Shown here: piece by piece, positions 1 to 7,215 of the stretch
Layout: each line of letters opens with the position of its first letter
Numbering within the stretch: position 1 is the first letter of the stretch
Notes under the pieces: generated by a model
What the model saw: the letters and a program-made list of their open reading frames with translations, nothing else
Told to the model about the DNA's origin: nothing
Database searches by the model: none
Made by a program: the position numbers and the translations under genes
Assembly: GCA_024223125.1 (NCBI GenBank)
Contig: JAAEOP010000826.1
Span: 1 to 23,247 of the forward strand
Origin: Chloroflexota bacterium
GTDB lineage: Bacteria; Chloroflexota; Anaerolineae; Promineifilales; Promineifilaceae
Direction: 5' to 3'
DNA: 23,247 nt

Positions 1-2298
1 GCAGTGGCCGAAGCCGACTCTCGAGCCACAGCTCAGGCACAGGCAGAAGCCAGCGAAGGTGTGGCCATTGCCCAACGAGCCACGGCCGTAGCCGAAGCGG
101 ATTTTAGAGCGACGGCCGAAGCGGTGGCTGTTGCCGAACGGGAAGCGGCCGTGACCCAGGCTCAACTGGCCCAATCCCGCGAGCTGGCAGCTGCGGCTAC
201 AAATAATCTGGACGTAGACCCAGAGTTAAGTCTTTTGTTAGCCCGACAGGCATTGTCCACCGCCCAGACAACGGAGGCCGCCAATGCCGTGCACACGGCA
301 ATCCTGGCTTCCCGGGTTCGGATGACACTACCTGTGCAAGCCTATGTTTGGGATGTGGCCATCACCCGTGATGGGAATTTCATAGCTACAGTAGCTGATG
401 ATAAGACAGTCAGAATTTGGGATGCGACCACAGACCAAGAATTATTTCAAGTTCAAGTGCCTGTCGTTGGCTATTATCCGCAAATGGTTCAATTCAACCT
501 GAATGGAGACCAAGTGGCTACGGTCAACCTGGCGGAGGGGATGACTTTAACAATCCGGGAAATACCTTCTGGCGACGAGCGTTCGACAACGATTATTCAT
601 GCAGATAATGAAAATATATCTGCCTATGCCCTAAGCCCAGATTGGACACAAATAGCTATTGGTTATGAGGATGGGGCCGCAGGGATATGGGATGCCTCAA
701 CCGGCCAACAGTTGTTCAACTTGCCTGGTCATACAGATCAGGTTGGGGTTACCTATAGTCAGGATGGACAACGCTTGTTAACGGTAAGCCGAGACAACAC
801 GATCCAGGTGTGGAATACGCTCACAGGAGAAGCGATACAAGTGTTGACTTTAAATCATGAGGGTCAAATCTCTCTTCAGGGGGAGCCGTACGGTTTAAGT
901 CCTGATGGCAACCTGTTGGCGCTGGCTACAGCTGGAAATAGCGACGGCCCAAGAATTCTTGTATGGGATCTTGAAGCGGCCGATCTCACGCCAGATTCCC
1001 CTCCTTTAACCACGATAAGCGGTGGCCACGACAACGTTATTTCTGGACTCGCCGTTAGCCCAGATGGAAAGCAGATAGCTACCGTCGCCCGGGATGAAAC
1101 AGCGAGAGTGTGGGATCCATTGACCGGACAGGCAATATTAACCCTTAATCATGGCAGTAATGTATGGTCGGTGGCCTTCAACAACGACGGCTCTCAGCTT
1201 CTTACCGGCGATTGGATGGGTTCGGCCCGCATGTGGAACATCACCCCTGAAGGTGAGGCAGAAGTATTCACGTTTTCGGCACCTGAAGGCCGGTCTGCGG
1301 TTAAGGATATTCATCCCGATGGCAGGCAGGTGGTTACAGCCGGTGGCGGCGTTATTTACGTGTTGGACCTGACAACGGGTGAGGTGTTGTTAGAGTTAGA
1401 TGATCATATCGATCAATTCGTGAGGAATGTAGAATACAGCCGCGATGGCAAACTTTTGGCAGCAGCTAGCACAGGGGGCACGGTCGTTATCTGGGATGCT
1501 GAATCAGGGGAGCGGCTTGTGACCCTGGAAGGACATGAAGAGGGTCTCGTGGGCGGCTACTTTACTGGCGTCCTGGATGCCGCTTTCAGCCCAGACGGAA
1601 GACAGGTGGTCACCGCGGGCACCGATAAGACAGCCCGTATTTGGGATGTCGCTACCGGCGAGGAATTGCAAGTGCTGACGGGGCATACAGCCGGCTTAAC
1701 CAATGTCGCCTACAGTCCCGATGGAAAACTGATAGCCACAGCCAGCGACGAGCCTGATGTCACTGTAAAAATCTGGAATGCTGAAACTGGACAGGAACTG
1801 TTTGCCTTGCCGCCCAGCCATGGGGATCGTGTGTGGGGCCTGGATTTCAGTCCTGATGGCACGTTGTTGGCCACAGCAGGCGGTGATACGACGGCTAAGG
1901 TTTGGTATCTGGATATGGCAGCGGGTAGAGGTATCTTACTTTCTACCTTAACTGGCCACACGGGCACAACACAGGTGGTTCATTTCAACCCTGACGGAAA
2001 TAGTTTGACGAGCAACGGTGGGGGAAAGGTAAAAGTATGGGATCTATCGCCCCTGCTCAATATTGACCTAAACACAGTAACTGAGACTATTTCATTACCG
2101 GAATTACTCTCGTTTTCTGGTTACAGTTACGACATTAATCCCAGCAACAATACCTTAGCGATGAGTTCCGGGGAGGGGACGGTTCGGATTTATACGCTTT
2201 CTCTTGAAGAGCTAATGAAGCTGGCCGCAGATCGCCAGACACGGCCGTTGACGGCCGCGGAGTGCCAGCAATATTTGCATATGGAGACGTGCCCGTAG
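1..2298 (+). CDS. WD40-repeat protein, C-terminal part (5' end outside window)
   Basis: The reading frame is open from the first base, so the gene starts upstream. The visible 765 residues begin with about 55 residues of Ala/Glu/Arg-rich sequence (repeated RATAxA, AVAEA) that should form a coiled coil. This is followed by the segment SRELAAAATNNLDVDPELSL, which often precedes WD40 domains in Chloroflexota. From about residue 107 to 735 there are roughly 13-14 WD-type blades, many ending in VRIWD, ARVWD or VKIWN and containing SPDGK/SPDGR turns, enough for two beta-propellers. The end, LTAAECQQYLHMETCP, is a recurrent tail in this family. In relatives such a C-terminus is often attached to an nSTAND NTPase, caspase, TIR or SARP-type effector; whether that holds here cannot be seen. 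Propellers are probably sensing or protein-binding surfaces. The body (90-2240) lacks exact copies of the ACGGCCGT octamer that is frequent elsewhere. Confidence 0.88.
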   Translation, partial: AVAEADSRATAQAQAEASEGVAIAQRATAVAEADFRATAEAVAVAEREAAVTQAQLAQSRELAAAATNNLDVDPELSLLLARQALSTAQTTEAANAVHTAILASRVRMTLPVQAYVWDVAITRDGNFIATVADDKTVRIWDATTDQELFQVQVPVVGYYPQMVQFNLNGDQVATVNLAEGMTLTIREIPSGDERSTTIIHADNENISAYALSPDWTQIAIGYEDGAAGIWDASTGQQLFNLPGHTDQVGVTYSQDGQRLLTVSRDNTIQVWNTLTGEAIQVLTLNHEGQISLQGEPYGLSPDGNLLALATAGNSDGPRILVWDLEAADLTPDSPPLTTISGGHDNVISGLAVSPDGKQIATVARDETARVWDPLTGQAILTLNHGSNVWSVAFNNDGSQLLTGDWMGSARMWNITPEGEAEVFTFSAPEGRSAVKDIHPDGRQVVTAGGGVIYVLDLTTGEVLLELDDHIDQFVRNVEYSRDGKLLAAASTGGTVVIWDAESGERLVTLEGHEEGLVGGYFTGVLDAAFSPDGRQVVTAGTDKTARIWDVATGEELQVLTGHTAGLTNVAYSPDGKLIATASDEPDVTVKIWNAETGQELFALPPSHGDRVWGLDFSPDGTLLATAGGDTTAKVWYLDMAAGRGILLSTLTGHTGTTQVVHFNPDGNSLTSNGGGKVKVWDLSPLLNIDLNTVTETISLPELLSFSGYSYDINPSNNTLAMSSGEGTVRIYTLSLEELMKLAADRQTRPLTAAECQQYLHMETCP

Positions 2299-2348
2299 TA
2301 GGAGTAATGGGAAAGAATTGGCGAAAGGAGGGGGTGGGAAACGGCCGT

Positions 2349-2636
2349 TTATGTCAACGACATGACCTTAACCAAATATTCCTGCTGTGGGAGGGATGTG
2401 CGCTGGGCCTGTGTTCGTTTAGCAACGGCAATCAACTCACGAATCGTCTCGATAAGTTCATCTGTTGCTCCCGGCGGAAAAGCTGCATCATCTCCTTGAG
2501 GGCACACCCAGGCCGGAATGTGGCGGACAACAACTTCAATACCATCTTCAGCATAGGCAAAATCAGTTTCTCCCCAAACCATTTGCAAATAATGTTCGGA
2601 ACAAAACGGCGGTTTTAATTTTGGTTCAATCATCAT
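2349..2636 (-). CDS. YgiT/MqsA-type zinc-finger-like small protein, putative antitoxin
   Basis: A 95-residue protein. I place the start at the ATG at 2636-2634, because it overlaps the upstream stop codon as ATGA, a typical sign of translational coupling; an ATG further upstream (2675) would add 13 residues inside the neighbour. The core VVVRHIPAWVCPQGDD followed by a helical TDELIETIRELI matches the end of YgiT-type zinc fingers (valine strand, P-A-x-x-C-x-x-C-G). However, the usual CxxC...CxxC ligands are reduced to C-S-E-H and C-P-Q-G, so zinc binding is doubtful. YgiT-type proteins are commonly encoded beside DUF4258 proteins, as here, in an arrangement similar to MqsR/MqsA toxin-antitoxin pairs. 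The family assignment is moderate; antitoxin activity is inference from context. Confidence 0.6.
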   Translation of the reverse strand: MMIEPKLKPPFCSEHYLQMVWGETDFAYAEDGIEVVVRHIPAWVCPQGDDAAFPPGATDELIETIRELIAVAKRTQAQRTSLPQQEYLVKVMSLT

Positions 2637-2956
2637 TTTCTTTGTAGTCTCCGTCTGAACGGCGGTTTTTCCCATTCACGTTCATCTGGAATATAGGCTG
2701 TTACAAGTTCTACCTGGTCATCATAATATTGTTCACAAACAACATGCAAGTAGATAACAATGTTTGATTCAAGCGTTGTTTGTCCACAAACCAGGACACG
2801 TTGTCTGTCTTGGTAATCTTCAATGACACGACCAGACAAAATCGCATCAATCATCTTTTGTTCCCCAAACTCTTCCTTGAGGGCATGTTGTACCGCGTGG
2901 AGCTTTACCTGATATTGTTTGTTTCTAACAAGTTGGCGGATGGTTTCAATGGTCAA
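2633..2956 (-). CDS. DUF4258 domain protein, putative toxin of a TA-like pair
   Basis: A 107-residue protein, matching the usual DUF4258 size. Visible family features are the N-terminal VKLHAVQHALKEEFGEQ (the Y/V-x-x-x-H-A-x-x-R/H pattern), ILSGRVIEDYQDRQRVLVCG, the strand IVIYLHVVCEQ, and the ending ELVTAYIPDEREWE, which corresponds to the family's ITAYxPDxxxW end. The start is TTG at 2956, about 9 bases after AAAAGG on the minus strand; there is no in-frame ATG near it. It overlaps the next gene by four bases. DUF4258 proteins resemble the RelE/MqsR-like RNase fold and often pair with YgiT-type proteins. Toxicity here is inference. Confidence 0.7.
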   Translation of the reverse strand: MTIETIRQLVRNKQYQVKLHAVQHALKEEFGEQKMIDAILSGRVIEDYQDRQRVLVCGQTTLESNIVIYLHVVCEQYYDDQVELVTAYIPDEREWEKPPFRRRLQRK

Positions 2957-3016
2957 TGAAAAATACCTTTTGTTGCCCTGTCAAATCAGGGTAAGTATAC
3001 CATAGCTTCTGAGTTT

Positions 3017-3112
3017 GATTCCGACGAGGAGCTAACAGGGTTAGTTCAATCTCGCCTGACCCGTTCACCCATCGCAGAGAAGCGCCAGCAACATTTGCAT
3101 GTGGTGCAATGT
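3017..3112 (+). pseudogene. Remnant of a second WD40-protein C-terminal tail
   Basis: Read on the plus strand, this intergenic piece encodes a sequence containing EELTGLVQSRLTRS and then AEKRQQHLHVVQC. It aligns with the tail of the first gene (EELMKLAADRQTRPLTAAECQQYLHMETC): EEL, L, R-x-T-R, A-E, QQ-x-LH and the final C agree. No stop codon follows the final Cys, and no upstream WD40 body remains. I read it as the decayed end of a paralogous or duplicated gene, now separated from the intact copy by the DUF4258/YgiT-like pair. Chance similarity is possible but unlikely given the number of aligned identities. Confidence 0.6.
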
Positions 3113-3118
3113 TGTATG

Positions 3119-4264
3119 TTATCGGGATGTTACAATCGCCGTTTGCAAAGCGGCCGTTATTTTTCGATCTGTCACCGGGAAGGCATACTTATCTAGGTCA
3201 GCTAAGGCGACCCAGGCAAAATCGGCCACGCCTAAACATTGCGGCCGTCCGTGCAAATGGTGCGCCTGAAAAGCATGGAGGGTGATGCGGAAGTGTGTAT
3301 AGGCATGTTTTATTTTTGTCAGAAAGGGGCCGACACTGATTTCTATAGCTAACTCTTCTTGAATTTCACGCTGCAATGTTTGGGGTAATGTTTCATCCGC
3401 TTCCTGCTTGCCGCCGGGGAATTCCCACATGCCGCCAAGCAATCCGGCCAACGGCCGTTGGGCAATCAAAAACCGCCCCTCTGGATCGCCTGGCTCCACA
3501 CCTTTTTGCCAAATGATACCGGCAGCCACATCATAATGGGGAATGTTTTTGCGCGGTGGGCGCAGCGGCCGTTCCAACTGTGTGCCTCGCTGCCGTGCCT
3601 GGCACTGGGCCGCCAATGGACACAACAAACACAGCGGTTTGGCCGGCAAACAAACCTGCTGCCCCAACTCCATCAACGCCTGATTGTAATCGCCAGGACG
3701 TTCTGCCGAAACTAATTTGGCCGCCAACTGCCAGAGGCGCTTTTTGGTAGCGGTTAAGGTGACATCCTCGGCCAAATCAGTTAGACGACTGAAAACGCGA
3801 ATGACATTACCGTCCAAAACTGGCGCTGGTTCGGCAAAGGCAATCGAGGCGATAGCGCCAGCGGTGTAAGGGCCAATCCCTTTTAGCTGCTGCAATTCGG
3901 CGCTGGTTTGGGGAAGACGGCCGTTAAACTCTTCTACCACCATTTTTGCGGCTGTGTGTAAATTTCGGGCACGGCCGTAATAACCCAGCCCTTCCCACGC
4001 CTTCAACACCTCAGCCAACGAAGCAGCGGCCAAATCATGCACCGTCGGAAAGCGAACCAGCCACCGTTTATAATAAGGAAGTACGATAGCCACCTGCGTC
4101 TGCTGCAACATAATTTCTGACACCCAAATAGCATAGGGATCATCTATTTCCCGCCAGGGTAAATCGGTATGTCCGGCATCCCACCAGTTAAGTAGGAGAT
4201 TGGGGATTAGAAATTGGAGATTGAAAGATGGCTGGTGTTTGCTCGGAGTTTGTGTATTAGACAT
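3119..4264 (-). CDS. mutY: Adenine DNA glycosylase MutY with C-terminal NUDIX domain
   Basis: Removes adenine mispaired with 8-oxoguanine in base-excision repair. From the ATG at 4264 it has 381 residues, the usual MutY size. Visible features are LPWRE near residue 35, the catalytic glutamate in SEIMLQQTQV (E50), the helix-hairpin-helix LKGIGPYTAGA (127-137), the catalytic Asp of PVLDGNVIRV (D151), and the 4Fe-4S ligands C205-x6-C-x2-C-x5-C221. A C-terminal MutT-like domain follows, with a complete NUDIX box (GGKQEADE...QREIQEEL, about 284-306) used to recognise 8-oxoG. A TTG at 4282 would add six residues. Residues 13-24 are encoded by an AGATTGG-type intergenic repeat, so the natural N-terminus may be younger than the enzyme core. 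It lies 129 bases downstream of the MBL gene on the same strand. Confidence 0.95.
   Translation of the reverse strand: MSNTQTPSKHQPSFNLQFLIPNLLLNWWDAGHTDLPWREIDDPYAIWVSEIMLQQTQVAIVLPYYKRWLVRFPTVHDLAAASLAEVLKAWEGLGYYGRARNLHTAAKMVVEEFNGRLPQTSAELQQLKGIGPYTAGAIASIAFAEPAPVLDGNVIRVFSRLTDLAEDVTLTATKKRLWQLAAKLVSAERPGDYNQALMELGQQVCLPAKPLCLLCPLAAQCQARQRGTQLERPLRPPRKNIPHYDVAAGIIWQKGVEPGDPEGRFLIAQRPLAGLLGGMWEFPGGKQEADETLPQTLQREIQEELAIEISVGPFLTKIKHAYTHFRITLHAFQAHHLHGRPQCLGVADFAWVALADLDKYAFPVTDRKITAALQTAIVTSR
4195..4227. repeat. AGATTGG-type repeat inside the mutY N-terminal coding region
   Basis: The plus strand contains GGAGATTGGGGATTAG followed by AAATTGGAGATTGAAAG, an alternation of AGATTGG/GATTAG words also seen in the intergenic hairpins at 5427-5460 and 7802-7826. 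Here it is translated in frame as residues 13-24 of MutY, just ahead of the conserved LPWR region. Confidence 0.55.
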
Positions 4265-4393
4265 GATCAAGTTTGTCTGCAAAGTGTGCGCTATATGTAC
4301 GCTGCCACGTTTTAGAATTCCGTTCCATTATTTTAATCCCGCACATGTTACGGTGTGATTACTTGCAGACTTGCTACTTGCAAACTTGCAACG

Positions 4394-5398
4394 CTATGCT
4401 TCTACATATTGCACAACGGGATAGCTTGTTTTTTCAATCTCTTCCAGATTGGCCGCTACCAGTTCGCCGCGCTGGTACAAATATTCCACATGTGCCCCCG
4501 CTTCTTCCAGGGCCAACAGTACATGGTAACTTTGCACCCGACCAAACAGATCGCGGCTAATATCGGAAATTGATTTGGGGGATTGGCAAATGCCTAATAC
4601 CTGGTTCAAACGGCCGTCATGCAATTTCTTGATCTCTTGAATACGGCCGGCCACATCCGGCATCGGCGCTTCATGCCCCCCTAACCCCAGACGAATACCC
4701 GGCAGCTGCTCAATCTTCGTTAACGATTCCAGATAATGGCCCAGCCCCATATTATTTGTAATTTCTTCTGGCGCTTGGTGGGGCGTTGTACGTGAGAGGA
4801 CATGATCGGCCGTTAACAGCACATCATCTACTAGCAAACAGACCTGCCCCGGACAGTGCCCCGGTGCATGGTACACGCCAATATCTTCGATGGTCGGCTG
4901 CCCTTCTTCTAGCAAAAAATCTACCGACTGTGAATGATAATACTGTTTGCCAAACAAATAGACACGCATCAAATCTTGACGACGTGCGGCCGAAACCCCC
5001 GCTCGCTCCAGAAATGTTTCCAAACGATTGGCCGAAAAAATAGCCCGTTCTTCATGATTAGACAGGACACGCCGGTCCAACACATGCACCCCCACAGGCG
5101 CATCTGTAAATTGGCGCACGAAAGGCAGTCCGCCAAAATGATCAATATGCCCATGTGTTATGAGAATGTGGCTGATGTCGGCTAGGGAGACGGATTCGTT
5201 GAATTGTTCGGACACGGCCGTGAACCCGGCCGCTAACTCATCATTGGCCTGTTCAAACCCAGACCCGCAATCTACCAAAATCAGTCTATCTCCATCACTA
5301 ATCAGATAAATATTGTTTACCAAATTGGGAAATGATTGCACCGGAAACGAATAAATTATTCGTCCGGACAATGTCTTGAATTTTTGTATTGTATTCAT
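4394..5398 (-). CDS. MBL-fold metallo-hydrolase with C-terminal helical domain
   Basis: A 334-residue cytoplasmic protein with no signal peptide. The metallo-beta-lactamase signature THGHIDH (HxHxDH at residues 82-87) is intact. Further metal ligands are visible as the His in HAPGHCPGQ (H181) and the Asp in LLTADHV (D198), so a binuclear metal centre and hydrolase activity are expected. The last 80 or so residues (LNQVLGICQSPKSISDISRD and beyond, up to the YLYQRGEL region) look like the winged-helix-type tail found in LACTB2-like MBL proteins. The substrate cannot be inferred. It is upstream of mutY on the same strand, 129 bases apart, and could be co-transcribed. Confidence 0.88.
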   Translation of the reverse strand: MNTIQKFKTLSGRIIYSFPVQSFPNLVNNIYLISDGDRLILVDCGSGFEQANDELAAGFTAVSEQFNESVSLADISHILITHGHIDHFGGLPFVRQFTDAPVGVHVLDRRVLSNHEERAIFSANRLETFLERAGVSAARRQDLMRVYLFGKQYYHSQSVDFLLEEGQPTIEDIGVYHAPGHCPGQVCLLVDDVLLTADHVLSRTTPHQAPEEITNNMGLGHYLESLTKIEQLPGIRLGLGGHEAPMPDVAGRIQEIKKLHDGRLNQVLGICQSPKSISDISRDLFGRVQSYHVLLALEEAGAHVEYLYQRGELVAANLEEIEKTSYPVVQYVEA

Positions 5399-5406
5399 AG
5401 CGGGAG

Positions 5407-5412
5407 ATTATA
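5407..5412 (-). promoter_or_regulatory. Perfect -10-like box just upstream of the MBL gene
   Basis: TATAAT on the minus strand ends 8 bases before the ATG at 5398. If used, transcription would begin at or very near the start codon (leaderless mRNA). No recognisable -35 box is present at normal spacing, so this is only a candidate. Confidence 0.3.
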
Positions 5413-5426
5413 CTTCATTTGAGATT

Positions 5427-5460
5427 AGAGATTGAGAGATTACCCAATCTCTCAATCTCT
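5427..5460. repeat. AGATTG-type hairpin repeat
   Basis: Perfect 15-bp inverted repeat: AGAGATTGAGAGATT at 5427-5441 and AATCTCTCAATCTCT at 5446-5460, with loop ACCC. It sits between the divergent MBL and GHL10 genes. The same word family occurs at 4195-4227 and 7802-7826. Confidence 0.8.
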
Positions 5461-5564
5461 TAGCCTCCTTAACCTCCAACCAAATCAAAATATCATGAAA
5501 AGGAGGGGCAAAATTTGCCATTTGTGCCACAATACCACAATTCCGTTTTATGGGAGCAAATGAG

Positions 5565-6938
5565 ATGAAAAAACGTCCAATCTGGATCATTGTTGTATTT
5601 ATGTCAATTTTGGTATTGGGGACGATGATCACGGCCGTTATCACTCAGGCCCAACAAAGCGGCTACACCTATCTGCCCATCATCCAAAAACCAGAAGCGA
5701 CTCCGACACCGTCACCAACCCCGTCGCCTACATCTACTCCGTCGCCAACCCCATCACCCACACCTGATCCGTCTGGCATGGTGGAGCTGCGCGGCATGTG
5801 GGTTACGCGCTTCGACTGGACTTCTTACAGCAGTGCGGCCGATCCCGCCAAAATTGACGAAATTGTGAACAATGCCGCTTACGCCGGGTTTAACGCTATC
5901 TTCTTTCAGGTACGCGGCATTGGCGATGCCTATTACCAATCCAACGTAGAGCCGTGGGCCAGCCGGATCAGCGGAGTAGGATTAGGCGTTGCTCCCAACC
6001 CGTATTGGGATCCATTAGCCGATCTCATCAGCAAAGCCCACGCCCAAAATATTCAGGTACACGCCTACATCAACGTCTACCCCGTCTGGAACGGCAGCCA
6101 ATGTGACGACCCGCCTGACCCGGCCGTCTTACCCCAGCACATTTATTGGAAGCTGCTCAATGCTCACGGCAACACATCGGGTAAAAACAACGGTTTGATA
6201 TGGAACACAAGCGGCCAGGTAAGCTGCGGCACGTACATGCGAGCTACCCCTGCTTCCATCGTCCACGATGACCATTTGATGTCTGTGGCCACGGACATCG
6301 TGACCCGTTACGATGTAGATGGCTTGCATCTGGATCATATCCGCTATGATAGAAGTACCTCCTGCGATCCGGTTAGCGCTGCGGCCGCCGGCGTCCCTTG
6401 CTTTTCGTTTCCACCGGCCGGATACAACAGTTACCAAGATTGGCAGCGAGCGCAGGTCAATGGCACGGTATTCAAATTCTACGATCAGATTGTGCCTCTT
6501 AAACCGGGCTTATGGCTCTCAGCGGCCGTCTGGCCTTTGTACATTGATTATTGGGGCTGGGGCGGCACGGAAGGGCATCATGATTATTATCAGGATTCGA
6601 AAGCGTGGGTAGGCGGCGGCTACATAGACAGTATCTCTCCCATGATTTACGGAGGCACGGTTTGGGATACGGGCGCTACGGGACGAGTACGCTGGCAAAT
6701 GTTGGTGCAAGATTTTCAGAATGACAGTCACGGCCGTTACATCATCCCCGGCATTGGTGCAGATTACAGCGACTTTTATGACATCGAAAGCCGCATCCAA
6801 ATGGCGCGTCAAATTGGCACAGCCGGACATGCGCTTTTCTCTTATGGGGCGTTGAATAGCCACAGTTATTTTGATGATTTACGGAATGGGCCTTATGCGG
6901 ATACGGCCGTGCCCCCCACCATTCCCTGGCATCCTTAG
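5565..6938 (+). CDS. Secreted GHL10/DUF187-type glycoside hydrolase-like protein
   Basis: I chose the ATG at 5565 because GGGAG lies 8 bases upstream; the earlier in-frame ATG at 5550 has no ribosome-binding site. The 457-residue product begins with a Lys-rich n-region and a hydrophobic stretch (about 6-26, signal peptide or anchor), then YTYLPIIQK and a TPSPTP-type Pro/Ser/Thr linker, a combination common in Chloroflexota surface proteins. From about residue 75 it follows the GHL10 family (PF02638): LRGMWVTRFDW, AGFNAIFFQVRG, QVHAYINVYPVW, then DGLHLDHIRYD, the strand with conserved acidic residues, and SPMIYGG. Related barrels act on glycans, including cell-wall and exopolysaccharide; the substrate here is unknown. 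It is followed by a hairpin element. Confidence 0.85.
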   Translation: MKKRPIWIIVVFMSILVLGTMITAVITQAQQSGYTYLPIIQKPEATPTPSPTPSPTSTPSPTPSPTPDPSGMVELRGMWVTRFDWTSYSSAADPAKIDEIVNNAAYAGFNAIFFQVRGIGDAYYQSNVEPWASRISGVGLGVAPNPYWDPLADLISKAHAQNIQVHAYINVYPVWNGSQCDDPPDPAVLPQHIYWKLLNAHGNTSGKNNGLIWNTSGQVSCGTYMRATPASIVHDDHLMSVATDIVTRYDVDGLHLDHIRYDRSTSCDPVSAAAAGVPCFSFPPAGYNSYQDWQRAQVNGTVFKFYDQIVPLKPGLWLSAAVWPLYIDYWGWGGTEGHHDYYQDSKAWVGGGYIDSISPMIYGGTVWDTGATGRVRWQMLVQDFQNDSHGRYIIPGIGADYSDFYDIESRIQMARQIGTAGHALFSYGALNSHSYFDDLRNGPYADTAVPPTIPWHP

Positions 6939-6943
6939 GGAAC

Positions 6944-7004
6944 GCTCGTTTTTAACTTGGCAAGATTGGTTCACTCTCGAAAGAGTGAACCGATCTAGAA
7001 ACTC
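6944..7004. repeat. Palindromic intergenic element, copy A
   Basis: A 61-bp element beginning GCTCGTTTTTAACTTGG and ending GAAACTC. The core is a 15-bp stem, AGATTGGTTCACTCT (6963-6977) with AGAGTGAACCGATCT (6982-6996), loop CGAA, one G:T-type mismatch. A second copy with the same flanks is at 16814-16872. It begins 5 bases after the GHL10 stop codon. No T-run follows the stem, so it is not a standard terminator on the plus strand. Confidence 0.8.
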
Positions 7005-7063
7005 AGATGAGATCAATGTCCGCCTATCCAAATCGAAAGGAAGATAACAGCTTCAAAATATGG

Positions 7064-7131
7064 CTACAACGGATAGAGAAAGAAACGGATTATTATCGAG
7101 CATTATCCGTTCCATTCTTCATCCGCTGTAG
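7064..7131. repeat. Imperfect 30-bp-arm hairpin upstream of the sigma factor
   Basis: Left arm 7064-7093 (starting CTACAACGGAT) pairs with right arm 7102-7131 (ending ATCCGCTGTAG): about 24 of 30 positions match, and four of the mismatches would be G:U pairs or their equivalent on one strand. The loop is 8 bases. It ends just before the -35 box of the predicted promoter, so it would be outside that transcript. Confidence 0.6.
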
Positions 7132-7136
7132 TAAAC

Positions 7137-7167
7137 TTGACCAAATTCAAACGATCTCGCGTATAAT
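7137..7167 (+). promoter_or_regulatory. Predicted sigma70-type promoter of the ECF sigma operon
   Basis: TTGACC (7137-7142), a 19-base spacer, then a perfect TATAAT (7162-7167). The spacer is slightly long. The expected start of transcription is near 7174, giving a leader of about 40 bases. It suggests housekeeping expression of the sigma gene; no obvious ECF-type autoregulatory promoter was recognised. Confidence 0.5.
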
Positions 7168-7215
7168 AAAACGAACACGTCATGACAGAAAAAAGATGAC
7201 CAAGTACATTTGCTT

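Noticed and set aside
4361..4391. Repeated ACTTGCA words between mutY and the MBL gene as a regulatory site
   Set aside because: Four short imperfect units with no link to a promoter; most likely another low-complexity intergenic repeat.
5700..5765. Tandem CCGTCGCCAACC-type repeat as a separate DNA element
   Set aside because: It is simply the codons of the TPSP linker in the GHL10-type protein, common in secreted proteins of this group.
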